From Gammaproteobacteria bacterium (lineage in GTDB: Bacteria > Pseudomonadota > Gammaproteobacteria > JAKBBU01), in the NCBI GenBank assembly GCA_021773195.1, contig JAJFKN010000033.1:1-40512 (forward strand): DNA of 40,512 nucleotides, given 5' to 3'. This document shows positions 1-8,848 of the stretch, piece by piece. Numbering within the stretch: position 1 is the first letter of the stretch; each line of letters opens with the position of its first letter. The notes under the pieces are model-generated. The model was not told where the DNA came from and searched no databases. It worked only from the letters and a program-made list of their open reading frames with translations. The position numbers were made by a program, and so were the translations under genes.

Positions 1-1227
1 CGTGGGTTCTGTTTCATGATTCAAGGATTTGCCATTCTTTAGACTTAATCGATCATTGTTATCCACTTTGAAGCGGTTATCACTCACGGTGAAGGTATGG
101 CTGTCACCGGCATCTACGTCGGCTACCGTGAGTTTTCCCACGTTACCGCCTTTATTATTTTCATTCACATCGTCACTGCCGAGGGTAATGCCCGTAGGTG
201 CATCATTCATATCAACAACATTGATGGTAAACTCTTTCGTATAGCTTCCACCATCATTATCTGTGGAGGTAATATTTAACGTTACCGTGGGTTCTGTTTC
301 AAAGTCTAAGCTGTTGCCATTGGTTGTTCTAAACACACTTCCTGCCAATCTTAGCTCGTTGCCCACCACCTCGAAACGCCCATCATCCACTGTATAGGTA
401 TGCGTGTTATTAGTATCTAGGTCGGTAGTAGAAAGCGTGCCAATAACTACATTGGAAAGATTTTCTTCTACAGTGTTATTGCTTAAATCAATATCCGTGG
501 GATCATCATTTACACCATTAATGCGTACGGTCACTGTAGCCGTATCACTGAGAGCAACGCCTAATGGAGGTTGGTCAGTGATGGTATAAGTAAAAGTATC
601 AAAAATAAATTCGCCCTGCGCTAAATGTTGAAAGAGCCCTGTGGCATCATAGGCAAATGTCCCATTGGGTAATACCAATAGAGTGGCTCCGGCTACGCTT
701 GGTGTATTAGAGGTTACGGTGAAAGCATCACCATCTGGGTCACTGTCATTACCCAATAAATTAAAAGTCCCTAAAGTTACCGTGGTATCTTCATCGGTTA
801 TGATGCCGTTATCTACAGCATTCGGACCATTGTTAGCAATAGCTGACAATATGTTTGTAAAATCATCATCATGATCGTTCAGCGTATTATCATCACTTTC
901 ACTTGGGCCCTCATCATCGAAATCAATAAACTGGGGCGCTTGTGGAACTTCTTGTATTTCTTGATTAGAGTGAATAAAAACACCATTGTCGGCGAATTTT
1001 AGTTTAACATCTGAGGAATTATAGTAATCCACCAGGACAATTCTAATGCCTGTGGCAGGGTCAATGATAACAAGGTTGCTCCCCTGCGAAAAAAACAGAA
1101 CGTCGGTCATATTTATATTGGTAAAATCAATTTGGTCACCATTCTGCACGTAAACAGAATCGTTACCAACAAATGCATGCTGTTGGTTGGAGCCGTCTAT
1201 ATTCGACTTCTGATTGACGTTAATCAT
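1..1227 (-). CDS. Giant cadherin/VCBS-like repeat adhesin, N-terminal part (partial)
   Basis: The frame is open to the left edge, so 409 residues of the N-terminus are visible. The first ~85 residues form a strand-rich module (GSNLVIIDPATG, IRIVLVDYY) resembling the N-terminal prefix of BapA/LapA-type exported adhesins. An Asp/Glu-rich linker follows (near DFDDEGPSESDD). Next comes a tandem-95/VCBS-like unit with ITDEDTTVTL and LGNDSDPDGD, then cadherin-like repeats with calcium-type DxND and DxDAGD motifs. The last two repeats have an exact 285-nt (95-aa) period: the DNA beginning cgtgggttctgtttca occurs at 1 and at 286. I chose the ATG at 1227 because AAAAGG lies 7 nt upstream; an in-frame ATG at 1233 is too close to that site. 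Such adhesins are type I secretion substrates with a C-terminal signal, which lies outside the window. The divergent exporter genes at 1509-5092 are the likely partners. The cell-surface adhesion role is inferred from the family. Confidence 0.85.
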   Translation of the reverse strand, partial: MINVNQKSNIDGSNQQHAFVGNDSVYVQNGDQIDFTNINMTDVLFFSQGSNLVIIDPATGIRIVLVDYYNSSDVKLKFADNGVFIHSNQEIQEVPQAPQFIDFDDEGPSESDDNTLNDHDDDFTNILSAIANNGPNAVDNGIITDEDTTVTLGTFNLLGNDSDPDGDAFTVTSNTPSVAGATLLVLPNGTFAYDATGLFQHLAQGEFIFDTFTYTITDQPPLGVALSDTATVTVRINGVNDDPTDIDLSNNTVEENLSNVVIGTLSTTDLDTNNTHTYTVDDGRFEVVGNELRLAGSVFRTTNGNSLDFETEPTVTLNITSTDNDGGSYTKEFTINVVDMNDAPTGITLGSDDVNENNKGGNVGKLTVADVDAGDSHTFTVSDNRFKVDNNDRLSLKNGKSLNHETEPT

Positions 1228-1233
1228 TGCCAT

Positions 1234-1508
1234 GCCTTTTTTCGAGATACACGTTCCTCAGGCTTCCATACCAGAACATCCAATATTCTATACTGGACAC
1301 ACTAATTATAGTCAATTTACAGACAGCTATGGAGCATAACGCCAAAAAACTACCGTATTTTTTTGTCATAACAATGAGTTAGTTAGGTTATTGGCACTTT
1401 TTATTCCCAGGACGAACTATAATCTATTCAATGTTCACATCCTATGGCCGATATAAAGTCTGATAAAGCGGGGATTTATCCTGTAAGTTATCTTTGGGAG
1501 GGAGTTAA
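1234..1508. promoter_or_regulatory. Divergent control region between adhesin and T1SS genes
   Basis: A 275-nt gene-free stretch separates two divergent transcription units. It holds the adhesin promoter on the minus strand. For the exporter there is a TATAAT hexamer at 1418-1423, with no good -35 at normal spacing (TTGGCA at 1391 is 21 nt away). A strong GGGAGGGAG ribosome binding site at 1496-1504 precedes the exporter start. No small gene was recognised. Confidence 0.4.
1287..1315 (-). promoter_or_regulatory. Sigma-70-like promoter for the adhesin gene
   Basis: On the minus strand TTGACT (1315-1310) is separated by exactly 17 nt from TATAGA (1292-1287), about 55 nt upstream of the adhesin start. 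This is a close match to the -35/-10 consensus, read by eye. Confidence 0.55.
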
Positions 1509-3878
1509 ATGCCTGATTTTTCGGGTGATTCAAAAAGTTCAAAATCTCAGGACACAAAACCTGAGAATCAACCTAAAATAAACCAAGGCCCTTCTCTTAA
1601 AATAGGGGGGACGAAGCCCAATGCTACTACTCCTGAAAATCCATCCTCTCAATCAAGCTCCCATATTCCTGAAAAACCTTCTCAGCAGGAGATAGATGTT
1701 CCCAGTGAATCTGCAAGGATTTCTAAAGAAGATTTAACGGGTGAAAATGATCCCTTACTTTCTTGTCTGTACATGTTAACTAAATTGCATAATCGAACTA
1801 TGTCAAAAGATGCCTTGGCAGCAGGTTTACCTTTACAAAACAATCGATTATCACCTCAAATATTTGTAAGAGCTGCTGCTCGAGCTGGCATCTACGCAAA
1901 AATCACAAAGCGGTCTATAGATAAAATTTCCAATATGATTTTGCCCGCGGTATTACTATGTGCCGAAGATAGTGCCTGTGTGTTACATAAAATAAATTCT
2001 GACAACACTGTGGATGTATCATTTTCTGAAACAGAAGGTGGCGTCACAACCATCCCTTTCTTTGAGTTGAAAAAAAATTACTCTGGCATCGCTATCTTTG
2101 CCCAGCCTGTTTATAATTTCGATTCCCGCGCAAAAGAATTTAACCGTACAAAACCCCGCTCATGGTTCTGGGGGACATTATTAAAATATAAAAACATCTA
2201 TGCTCGGGTCTTTATCGCAGCTTTATTAGTAAATATTTTTGCTTTAGCCACACCTCTCTTTATTATGTTAGTGTACGATAGAGTTGTACCCAATGAAGCC
2301 GTGGAAACCCTTTGGGTATTAGCTAGTGGTGTGGCTATAATATTTGGATTTGACTTTCTCATGCGAATTATTCGCGCCTATTTAATTGACACGGCGGGAA
2401 AGAAAGCCGATGTCATTTTAGCCAGCAACATATTTCAACACGCCTTAAATATAAAAATGTCTAGCAGACCTGCTTCAGCAGGGGCATTTGCCAATAACTT
2501 AAAAGATTTCGAAGTATTACGGGAATTCTTCACATCAGCAACCCTAACAACGATAGTGGACATTCCATTTATATTTTTATTCCTTTGGATCATCGCCATT
2601 ATTGGTGGCTATGCCGTATTAATTCCTTTATTTGCTATCCCTATAGTCATAATATCAGCCATTATTATTTCAATCCCTATGAAGCGTGCGGTAGAAGAAT
2701 CGGTTTTTGGTGCAACGCAAAAACACGCCGTCCTGGTGGAATCTATAACAGGCCTAGAGACTATTAAAGGCATGTCAGCCGAAGGTACAATGCAACGTCG
2801 TTGGGAAAGCGGCGTAGGGATTACTGCCAAAGCGTCACAAACATCTCGTTTCTATTCTAATTTAGCCCTAAGCATTACCACCATTACCACTCAGTTAGTG
2901 ACTATTTTAGTGGTAATTGCCGGTGTTTATATGATTAAAGAAGGCATGCTCAGCGTGGGTGGTTTAATCGCTTGTACTATCTTATCTGGTCGTGCGATTG
3001 CACCCCTAGCGCAAGTAACTAATGTGCTAACAAGATTCCAGCAATCACGCATGGCTTTACAGGGTTTAAATACAGTTATGAGCCTGCCGGTAGATCGCCC
3101 CGATAACAAACAATTCTTACACCGTGAAAAATTTGAAGGTGACATTAAATTTGAAGAAGTGGATTTTCACTACCCTGATCAACAAACTTATGCCTTGCAT
3201 CAAGTATCTTTTCATGTAAAACCAGGCGAGCATGTGGGAATCGTTGGTAGCATTGGATCTGGCAAATCCACTATGCAAAAATTAATAATGAATTTTTATA
3301 CGCCTGAGGAGGGCCGAGTATCTCTAGATGGTATTGACGTAGCACAGCTTGATCCTGCTGACTTGCGCCGCAGCATCGGCTATGTCCCCCAAGAGACTGC
3401 TCTTTTCTATGGCACCGTGCGTGACAACATCGCCATGAAAAAACCCTGGATTGATGACGAACAAATCCTCGCCGCCGCAAAACTATCGGGTGTTGATCAA
3501 TTCGTTAGTCGTGACCCCTCTGGCTATGATATGCATGTGGGTGAACGAGGGGAAAATTTATCCGGCGGACAACGTCAAGCCATTTCTATTGCTCGCGCGT
3601 TAGTAGGCAACCCGCCTATTTTCTTGATGGATGAACCGACCAGTTCCATGGATAGTCGTGCTGACCGTTATATGTTAAATTCATTAAAGCCCTTTTTACA
3701 AGACAAAACACTGGTGTTAGTGACGCATAAAGTTATGATGCTTGATCTTGTAGAACGTCTCATTGTTATTGAACATGGACGCGTTGTAGCTGATGGGCCC
3801 AAAGATACCATCCTAGCCGCCTTAGCCAACAAACCAACCTCCAAAGAAGACACTTCTTCAGGAGGAGATAACTCATGA
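1509..3878 (+). CDS. lssB: Type I secretion ABC transporter, LssB/LapB type, with C39-like domain
   Basis: This 789-residue inner-membrane permease/ATPase energises type I export. A hydrophilic, Pro/Ser/Lys-rich stretch covers residues 1-80 and is longer than usual. A C39-like domain follows (DPLLSCLYML from residue 81), lacking the usual catalytic context; such degenerate domains bind substrate rather than cleave it in the LapB/HlyB group. The membrane domain spans roughly residues 225-430. The nucleotide-binding domain has Walker A GSIGSGKST near 580, signature LSGGQ near 682 and Walker B IFLMDEPTS near 703. The start follows GGGAGGGAG. The membrane-fusion gene overlaps its end by 4 nt, and the adhesin is divergent, so adhesin export is the natural inference. 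The outer-membrane TolC-like partner is not in the window. Confidence 0.93.
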   Translation: MPDFSGDSKSSKSQDTKPENQPKINQGPSLKIGGTKPNATTPENPSSQSSSHIPEKPSQQEIDVPSESARISKEDLTGENDPLLSCLYMLTKLHNRTMSKDALAAGLPLQNNRLSPQIFVRAAARAGIYAKITKRSIDKISNMILPAVLLCAEDSACVLHKINSDNTVDVSFSETEGGVTTIPFFELKKNYSGIAIFAQPVYNFDSRAKEFNRTKPRSWFWGTLLKYKNIYARVFIAALLVNIFALATPLFIMLVYDRVVPNEAVETLWVLASGVAIIFGFDFLMRIIRAYLIDTAGKKADVILASNIFQHALNIKMSSRPASAGAFANNLKDFEVLREFFTSATLTTIVDIPFIFLFLWIIAIIGGYAVLIPLFAIPIVIISAIIISIPMKRAVEESVFGATQKHAVLVESITGLETIKGMSAEGTMQRRWESGVGITAKASQTSRFYSNLALSITTITTQLVTILVVIAGVYMIKEGMLSVGGLIACTILSGRAIAPLAQVTNVLTRFQQSRMALQGLNTVMSLPVDRPDNKQFLHREKFEGDIKFEEVDFHYPDQQTYALHQVSFHVKPGEHVGIVGSIGSGKSTMQKLIMNFYTPEEGRVSLDGIDVAQLDPADLRRSIGYVPQETALFYGTVRDNIAMKKPWIDDEQILAAAKLSGVDQFVSRDPSGYDMHVGERGENLSGGQRQAISIARALVGNPPIFLMDEPTSSMDSRADRYMLNSLKPFLQDKTLVLVTHKVMMLDLVERLIVIEHGRVVADGPKDTILAALANKPTSKEDTSSGGDNS

Positions 3879-5092
3879 AAGATTCCCCCAGCAAAAGAAA
3901 ACCTGAGCAGGAAGATTCAGATTTTCTGAACGATAGCCGTGAAGCCATCCTCAATCAGACATCTCGCGGTGCCAATCTCATTCTCTATTTATTGCTTGCT
4001 CTGATATTAATTGGCATTACCTGGGCTCACTTTGCTGTTTTAGACGAAGTGACCGAAGGGCAAGGGAAAGTCATCCCCTCCAGTAAAATAAAAGTTATTC
4101 AAAATCTTGAAGGTGGCATTGTGAAAAGCCTACTTGTCAGAGAAGGTGAAACTGTAAAGAAAGGCCAAGTCTTAATGCGTTTGGAAGATACCCGCTTTAA
4201 ATCAGAATTCAGAGAAAAGTATTCTAACTATCTGGTTTTACTGGCAGAGATATCACGCCTTAAAGCTGAATCTCAAGGCAAGAAATCCATCACCTACCCA
4301 GAACTTGTAAAAAAAGACGCTCCTGACCTTGTAAAACAGGAAAATGCACTTTTTGATAATCGCCAAAAAGATTTAGAAGATGGCATCAAAGTTATGAAAG
4401 ACAGTCTTGCTCTTGCTCAAAAAGAGTTAGACATCACTAAACCTTTGGCTGATGAACAGGTGGTTTCAAAAATTGAATTGTTTCGTTTACAGCGGGAAGT
4501 CAATGAGTTGAAAGGTCGTATGCGTGATGAGCGGGGTAACTTTCAAGCCGAAGCTCACTCGGAGCTTAACCACAAGCGCGCTTCCATGGAAGGACTTAAA
4601 GAATCCCTATTGGCCATTCGCGATAGAATGCAACGCACCACCGTCGTCTCACCTGTTGAAGGCATTGTAAAACAAATCAATACCAATACCATCGGCGGTG
4701 TGATTAAACCCGGCATGGATATTATGGAAATTGTCCCTTTGGAAGATACGCTATTGGTGGAAGCCAATGTCAAACCAGCAGACATCGCATTCATTCACCC
4801 AGGTGACGCGGCCACAGTGAAAATTAGTGCTTATGACTTTGCTATTTATGGTGGCCTGGATGCAAAAGTTGAATCCATTAGTGCGGATACCATCACCGAC
4901 GAATATGGCAACAGCTTTTATCGAGTGTTAGTAAGAACTGACAAAAATTACCTAGGCAAAAAAAATGATCCACTGCCAATTATTCCAGGCATGACGGCCA
5001 GCGTGAATATCATCACTGGCCATAAGTCTGTTCTTACCTATTTAATGAAGCCCTTATTGCGGGCGAAAGCAAAGGCGCTCAGTGAACGTTAG
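3875..5092 (+). CDS. lssD: T1SS membrane-fusion protein (HlyD/LapC family)
   Basis: This 405-residue periplasmic adaptor links the ABC transporter to an outer-membrane channel. One N-terminal membrane segment lies at about residues 32-52 (LILYLLLALILIGITWAHFAVL). The HlyD biotinyl-lipoyl signature follows (GKVIPSSKIKVIQNLEGGIV, then VREGETVKKGQVLMRLE). A long helical, probably coiled-coil region rich in Glu, Lys and Leu spans roughly residues 100-240. The C-terminal beta-barrel region contains VSPVEGIVKQI and PGMTASVNIITG, typical of the family. Its start overlaps the transporter stop as ATGA, indicating translational coupling. Its stop overlaps the convergent tetR stop region by 4 nt. Confidence 0.94.
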   Translation: MKDSPSKRKPEQEDSDFLNDSREAILNQTSRGANLILYLLLALILIGITWAHFAVLDEVTEGQGKVIPSSKIKVIQNLEGGIVKSLLVREGETVKKGQVLMRLEDTRFKSEFREKYSNYLVLLAEISRLKAESQGKKSITYPELVKKDAPDLVKQENALFDNRQKDLEDGIKVMKDSLALAQKELDITKPLADEQVVSKIELFRLQREVNELKGRMRDERGNFQAEAHSELNHKRASMEGLKESLLAIRDRMQRTTVVSPVEGIVKQINTNTIGGVIKPGMDIMEIVPLEDTLLVEANVKPADIAFIHPGDAATVKISAYDFAIYGGLDAKVESISADTITDEYGNSFYRVLVRTDKNYLGKKNDPLPIIPGMTASVNIITGHKSVLTYLMKPLLRAKAKALSER

Positions 5093-5646
5093 TCTAACAA
5101 TTCAGCAACCCGTGCAGAAGCTCGTTTTAATTGCTTAGGGTCGCTAAACAATCGCTGAACCATCAACGCTCCTTGAATTTGAGCCAAGGTTTCTTCAGCA
5201 ATAACTTGTGACTCTTGGTCACTGAATTTACCGGAGATAAGCTGTTTAAGACTAGCAATCCATTCCACGAAAAATTCTCGAATGAGCTTCTCAAATTCAG
5301 GAATAATACCCGTGACTTCTAAAGCTAGATTACCCACGAGACAACCGCCTTCACGATCTTCGAAGAAGTTTTCTAGTTTTCTGGCGTATTTCTTTAAGCG
5401 GTCCGCAGGGTTTAAGTCTTCATCAAAGGCAATACTGAATATTTCATTACGGAATGAACGATGTAATTCTTTGATAACAGCAGCACCCAATGCTTGTTTA
5501 CTTGGCATATAATGATACACACTGGCTTTGCTCAAGTTGCAATAAGATGCAATGTCAGAAATCGAGGTATAATGGTACCCGCGGGTACGAAATAAATAAC
5601 TGGATTTTTCGATCAATTGTTCAAGGTTAATTTTCTGGGAAGGCAT
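5089..5646 (-). CDS. TetR/AcrR-family transcriptional regulator
   Basis: This 185-residue protein has an N-terminal TetR helix-turn-helix at about residues 25-60 (SISDIASYCNLSKASVYHYMPSKQAL). A ligand-binding C-terminal half contains GCLVGNLALEV, a stretch typical of one TetR C-terminal subfamily. Length is normal for the family. The start has GGAG 9 nt upstream. The gene converges on the T1SS operon with a 4-nt stop overlap and lies next to the T6SS operon end, so it could regulate itself, the T1SS/adhesin or an unlinked target. No target can be assigned from sequence alone. The effector ligand is unknown. Confidence 0.92.
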   Translation of the reverse strand: MPSQKINLEQLIEKSSYLFRTRGYHYTSISDIASYCNLSKASVYHYMPSKQALGAAVIKELHRSFRNEIFSIAFDEDLNPADRLKKYARKLENFFEDREGGCLVGNLALEVTGIIPEFEKLIREFFVEWIASLKQLISGKFSDQESQVIAEETLAQIQGALMVQRLFSDPKQLKRASARVAELLD

Positions 5647-6037
5647 TATATTTTACTCCAAAATTCATCCTTGAACTCAATCTCACGTCTAGTGATCCCT
5701 TTTTATAAATATGATTCTGGCATCAAAACCTTAATGAATTATTAATTCCTTTTGTCTTCATGCCATACCAGGACGCGTGTAGTCTATACTGCTATTTTCT
5801 ATGAAACAACCGTCTAGTAACATGTTAGGCAGCCTTTCGCGTAACGAACGATTGGTTTAGAAGAGCATTACTTTCCATTTGTTCTTTTAACTCGCTGCTT
5901 TTCTAAGGAATTACTCAAAGGACCTGAAGGTGAAAACACCCATTACCGATCGATCGGTTATGGTTGTTTACCCTACTGTGAGCCCTTAATTGACGATGTC
6001 GATTAACCCCCTGTTATCCTAATGTTATCCTAATGTT
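5647..6037. other. Gene-free region between tetR and the T6SS operon end
   Basis: No credible gene was found in these 391 nt. The region must contain the tetR promoter and the end of the T6SS transcript. It holds a perfect 14-bp palindrome (5945-5958), an 11-bp direct tandem repeat of tgttatcctaa (6012-6033), and the octamer cgtctagt twice (near 5686 and 5811). Any of these could be an operator; none can be assigned. Confidence 0.5.
5945..5958. promoter_or_regulatory. Perfect 14-bp palindrome, possible operator
   Basis: ACCGATCGATCGGT is a perfect palindrome about 300 nt upstream of tetR and about 80 nt past the end of tssG. Its size and symmetry fit a TetR-family operator, but it could equally be part of a transcript-end hairpin. 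A partial copy (AACCGATCGATCG on the minus strand) lies inside tssG near 6685-6697. Confidence 0.3.
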
Positions 6038-6763
6038 TCAGGCCAAAAATGCTTTAGCTTTGCCCTTTCCTAGAACAATTTTTCCTAATCTTAATCCACC
6101 ATTTATGGATTTCGGTGCTTCAGAAAGTACATTTGTGACCACTTTAAAGCACATGGTTGCCATAACAGGTCCTAACTTTTTCTTCAACTCACTGTATGGC
6201 TTAGTGAAACTATCCCACTCTGTAACAGACATAGATGTTACTTGTAGTGTAATCTGTTGATTGTGTACTGTAATAGTTCTACCTAAGTAACTGTTATCCC
6301 CCAGTCTTAAGCCACAGGGTTTTAAAAAAATATTGTGGGATAGTTCAACTTCGTTGGGCAATAATTTAAGACTATAATTTGCGTTAGGATAGTGAACCTG
6401 CATGAATTGAGCAATTCTAATGAAAAACCCTTCTTGGCTATTAATTGCAATTCGCTTAAATTTTTTTAACCAAGAGGCACTGTGATAAAGGTTTTTTTCC
6501 GACAAACAGTAAGTCTTTGCCCATGCTTCTTGAAACAACTGGTAAAATATTTCATTCAAAAAATTCGCAAATCTATTTAACAACACAGCACAAAGGTTTG
6601 GAAATTGTGCTGCCATTAAAAAATAATGGGGTAAAGGCGAACTTGCGCCCAGCAGCCCCATAGCGCTCCATGCCTCCATCCTGATCGATCGATCGGTTGC
6701 CTTGAATAATAGGGACGAGGAGTCTTTAAAAGATTCCTCAGAAAAGTCATTATAGAAATTCAT
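6038..6763 (-). CDS. tssG: T6SS baseplate protein TssG (short)
   Basis: This ImpH/VasB-family T6SS baseplate wedge component pairs with TssF. Recognition rests on position directly after tssF and on the family-like block MGLLGASSPLPHYFL, plus the C-terminal LRLGKIVLGKG stretch. I placed the start at 6763, where GAGG lies 8 nt upstream and overlaps the tssF stop. A longer frame from ATG 6799 overlaps tssF by 26 nt and has weaker support. The protein is about 241 residues, clearly shorter than typical TssG (around 300 or more). The missing part is at the N-terminus, before the GLLGASSPLP block. It is the last gene of the operon. Confidence 0.82.
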   Translation of the reverse strand: MNFYNDFSEESFKDSSSLLFKATDRSIRMEAWSAMGLLGASSPLPHYFLMAAQFPNLCAVLLNRFANFLNEIFYQLFQEAWAKTYCLSEKNLYHSASWLKKFKRIAINSQEGFFIRIAQFMQVHYPNANYSLKLLPNEVELSHNIFLKPCGLRLGDNSYLGRTITVHNQQITLQVTSMSVTEWDSFTKPYSELKKKLGPVMATMCFKVVTNVLSEAPKSINGGLRLGKIVLGKGKAKAFLA

Positions 6764-6773
6764 GAAACTTGCC

Positions 6774-8396
6774 TCAATGTTCGTGCAAACCACCCTCATT
6801 CAAATCTTCTAAGGTACTCCACTGCACAAACCGCTGGTCTTGGTCCACGGTAAATTCCAAAGCTTGGTGTAACCAAAGTTGCTTTTGAAAGAAGTGGTAA
6901 AGCTGCCGCATAAAATCCCATAATAGAACCTGTGGTAACCCATTACTTGGCTCAAGTATTATATGAATCGATAGCAATGTAACATGCACCCCTTGACGAA
7001 TTTTATGGGAATGGCGGAATTGCATATCTTGCAGACTTGCCAATAGGGTCTCCAATGGCAAAGCAATGCCCTTTAGTTGGAATTCTAATTGTTCTTTTAA
7101 TTGTTCCAGTGTCTCTACAGGAGAAAGACATAATCTTTCCATTATGGGTTCTGTGGGAAAATGTATCATGCTAGTGGGTTCATGAATGTTTGTGAGGCAA
7201 ATTTGCGAAATACCTTCCCAGGGGCTTAAGGCTAGAGCCCCCTTAGCCATGTATTTATAAGGGTATTGCCCATTACAAATCATCAAGTGTGAAATCAGTG
7301 CCCCAAGACTTAAACGAGGGTGAGTGAGGACCTTATAGTTAAATATATTTTGATTTTCACAGAATTCTCTTATCCACTCATAATCGCCATGAGGTTTTAG
7401 TTTTTTTTGCACCGTGTCATTGAGGGAACCCAACGTCAATTTTTCACAATGGTGGAAAACCATGGATTCTTTTCGATGGTAATCAACAACTAAGGGATAA
7501 GATAAGCGATCAGAGGACAATAGAATGGGTTCACCACGACCTGGAAATAAATTAATTGCCGGCACACAATTTAATTGTATATCATTTTTTCCTAAGGCTA
7601 TAGGTAAAGAAGCATTTCCTTCTATCACCAACACAAATTCCTCACTGTCCTCCAGCCATGGAATATTATGAAATCCTTCAAGCATCATAAAACATTGTAA
7701 CAAAGGCATGCTGTAGTAATTTTTTAAGGAAAAAGACTTCCAATCATGAAAAGGCCTATTTAATGGGGCGTTCATATTTTCTACCCAATGCAAGCTTAGC
7801 TTGTATTTCTCTCCTTTATACTCAATGGTTACCTTTGAGAGATGGTCTACCACAAAGGGCTTTAATGCTTGAGAGAATTCACTTTGGATATACAATGGGA
7901 ACTTATTAAGATGACTTACATGACCTTGGAAAGTTATACTTAATTTTGTTTGCTTACTGTTTGTATTTTCAAGATGGGTATTTGTGATTTTCAGGGGTAT
8001 GACATCCATGGGCCAAAGGGTTTGAAAATGGCAGGTGGTTTTTTCAGGACCAACTTCTTGGGCTTGCAATCGTGTGCCTTGAGGTATGCGCACCGCTTCG
8101 CCATCGTGAGGATTATGAAAAGTAGCCCTCACAACCGTCATGGAAGGAATAGCGCGCAAATTGTCTGGCCAAAACCGAGTAATGATGGATTGTTCCAAAT
8201 TAGGCAACTCATCATCAAATTTTTTATGGACAATGCCACTAAGATAGGCACAGGCTTCTAACAATCTTTGTATATGGGGATCCTGTATACGTCCATCCAC
8301 CACACCCATGACTTTTTCATGATCTTTCATTAACGTGCCCATGAAATCTTCATGGATAATGCGCATTTGCTGTTGGAAATATCGTTCTAAATTCAT
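6774..8396 (-). CDS. tssF: T6SS baseplate protein TssF
   Basis: This 540-residue ImpG/VasA-family protein is a core baseplate wedge component. The N-terminal signature is clear: MNLERYFQQQMRIIHEDF, then DPHIQRLLEACAYLSG, and DELPNLEQSIITRFWPDNLRAIPSM, a conserved opening block of the family. The segment VRIPQGTRLQA and the C-terminal part (MQFRHSHKIRQGVHVTL) also fit. Length is slightly below the usual 580-620. It starts 8 nt after the tssE stop, inside an uninterrupted minus-strand T6SS operon. Confidence 0.93.
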   Translation of the reverse strand: MNLERYFQQQMRIIHEDFMGTLMKDHEKVMGVVDGRIQDPHIQRLLEACAYLSGIVHKKFDDELPNLEQSIITRFWPDNLRAIPSMTVVRATFHNPHDGEAVRIPQGTRLQAQEVGPEKTTCHFQTLWPMDVIPLKITNTHLENTNSKQTKLSITFQGHVSHLNKFPLYIQSEFSQALKPFVVDHLSKVTIEYKGEKYKLSLHWVENMNAPLNRPFHDWKSFSLKNYYSMPLLQCFMMLEGFHNIPWLEDSEEFVLVIEGNASLPIALGKNDIQLNCVPAINLFPGRGEPILLSSDRLSYPLVVDYHRKESMVFHHCEKLTLGSLNDTVQKKLKPHGDYEWIREFCENQNIFNYKVLTHPRLSLGALISHLMICNGQYPYKYMAKGALALSPWEGISQICLTNIHEPTSMIHFPTEPIMERLCLSPVETLEQLKEQLEFQLKGIALPLETLLASLQDMQFRHSHKIRQGVHVTLLSIHIILEPSNGLPQVLLWDFMRQLYHFFQKQLWLHQALEFTVDQDQRFVQWSTLEDLNEGGLHEH

Positions 8397-8404
8397 ATTA
8401 TTCC

Positions 8405-8839
8405 CTAGCTCACCAAGTTAACACGGAAACGACCATCATGATGCAACAACACTTGAAAGCAGTAAGTATTCTGTTGCAAAGGAACAAAATCTTGAGAATA
8501 ACAAGATACCACCGCCGCACAATTTAATAGCACTTCACAAACAGGATAATCATCCAATACCAGACGTGAGTGGCAATTAAGAACACGACATCGTTTTTCG
8601 TAACGCTCCATGGTGTCCACGATGTCTTTTTCTAGTTTCGGCAAAGCTTCAGGAAGTTTCTCCATCATGGCTAAAGGGTCATCCATACCATAATGACTCA
8701 GATGACTTAACTTTCCCCTCCGGGCATTGAGCAGTGATGTCAGGTGAGAAGTGATATCTTCTGCATCATGCTCATGTGCCCAGACGTTTTCATTGGAGTT
8801 AGCCTCACAATTCACTAACCGTTGGAACAAATCACCCAT
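8405..8839 (-). CDS. tssE: T6SS baseplate protein TssE (gp25-like)
   Basis: This 144-residue gpW/gp25-family protein helps start sheath polymerisation at the baseplate. Characteristic features are the stretch LTSLLNARRGKLSHLSHYGMDD, matching the family's LLNTRRG...YGLPD block, and the C-terminal strands that end FRVNLVS. Length is normal. It lies 9 nt downstream of hcp and 8 nt upstream of tssF, the common hcp-tssE-tssF order. Confidence 0.93.
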   Translation of the reverse strand: MGDLFQRLVNCEANSNENVWAHEHDAEDITSHLTSLLNARRGKLSHLSHYGMDDPLAMMEKLPEALPKLEKDIVDTMERYEKRCRVLNCHSRLVLDDYPVCEVLLNCAAVVSCYSQDFVPLQQNTYCFQVLLHHDGRFRVNLVS

Positions 8840-8848
8840 AATAACTAC

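Noticed and set aside
1391..1412. TGGCAC at 1392 as a sigma-54 -24 element for the exporter operon
   Set aside because: The -12 GC element is absent at the required spacing (the sequence there is ATTCC).
1407..5775. CCAGGACG followed by TCTAT at both 1407 and 5768 as a shared regulatory site
   Set aside because: The spacing differs by one base and the intervening sequence does not match; could easily be chance.
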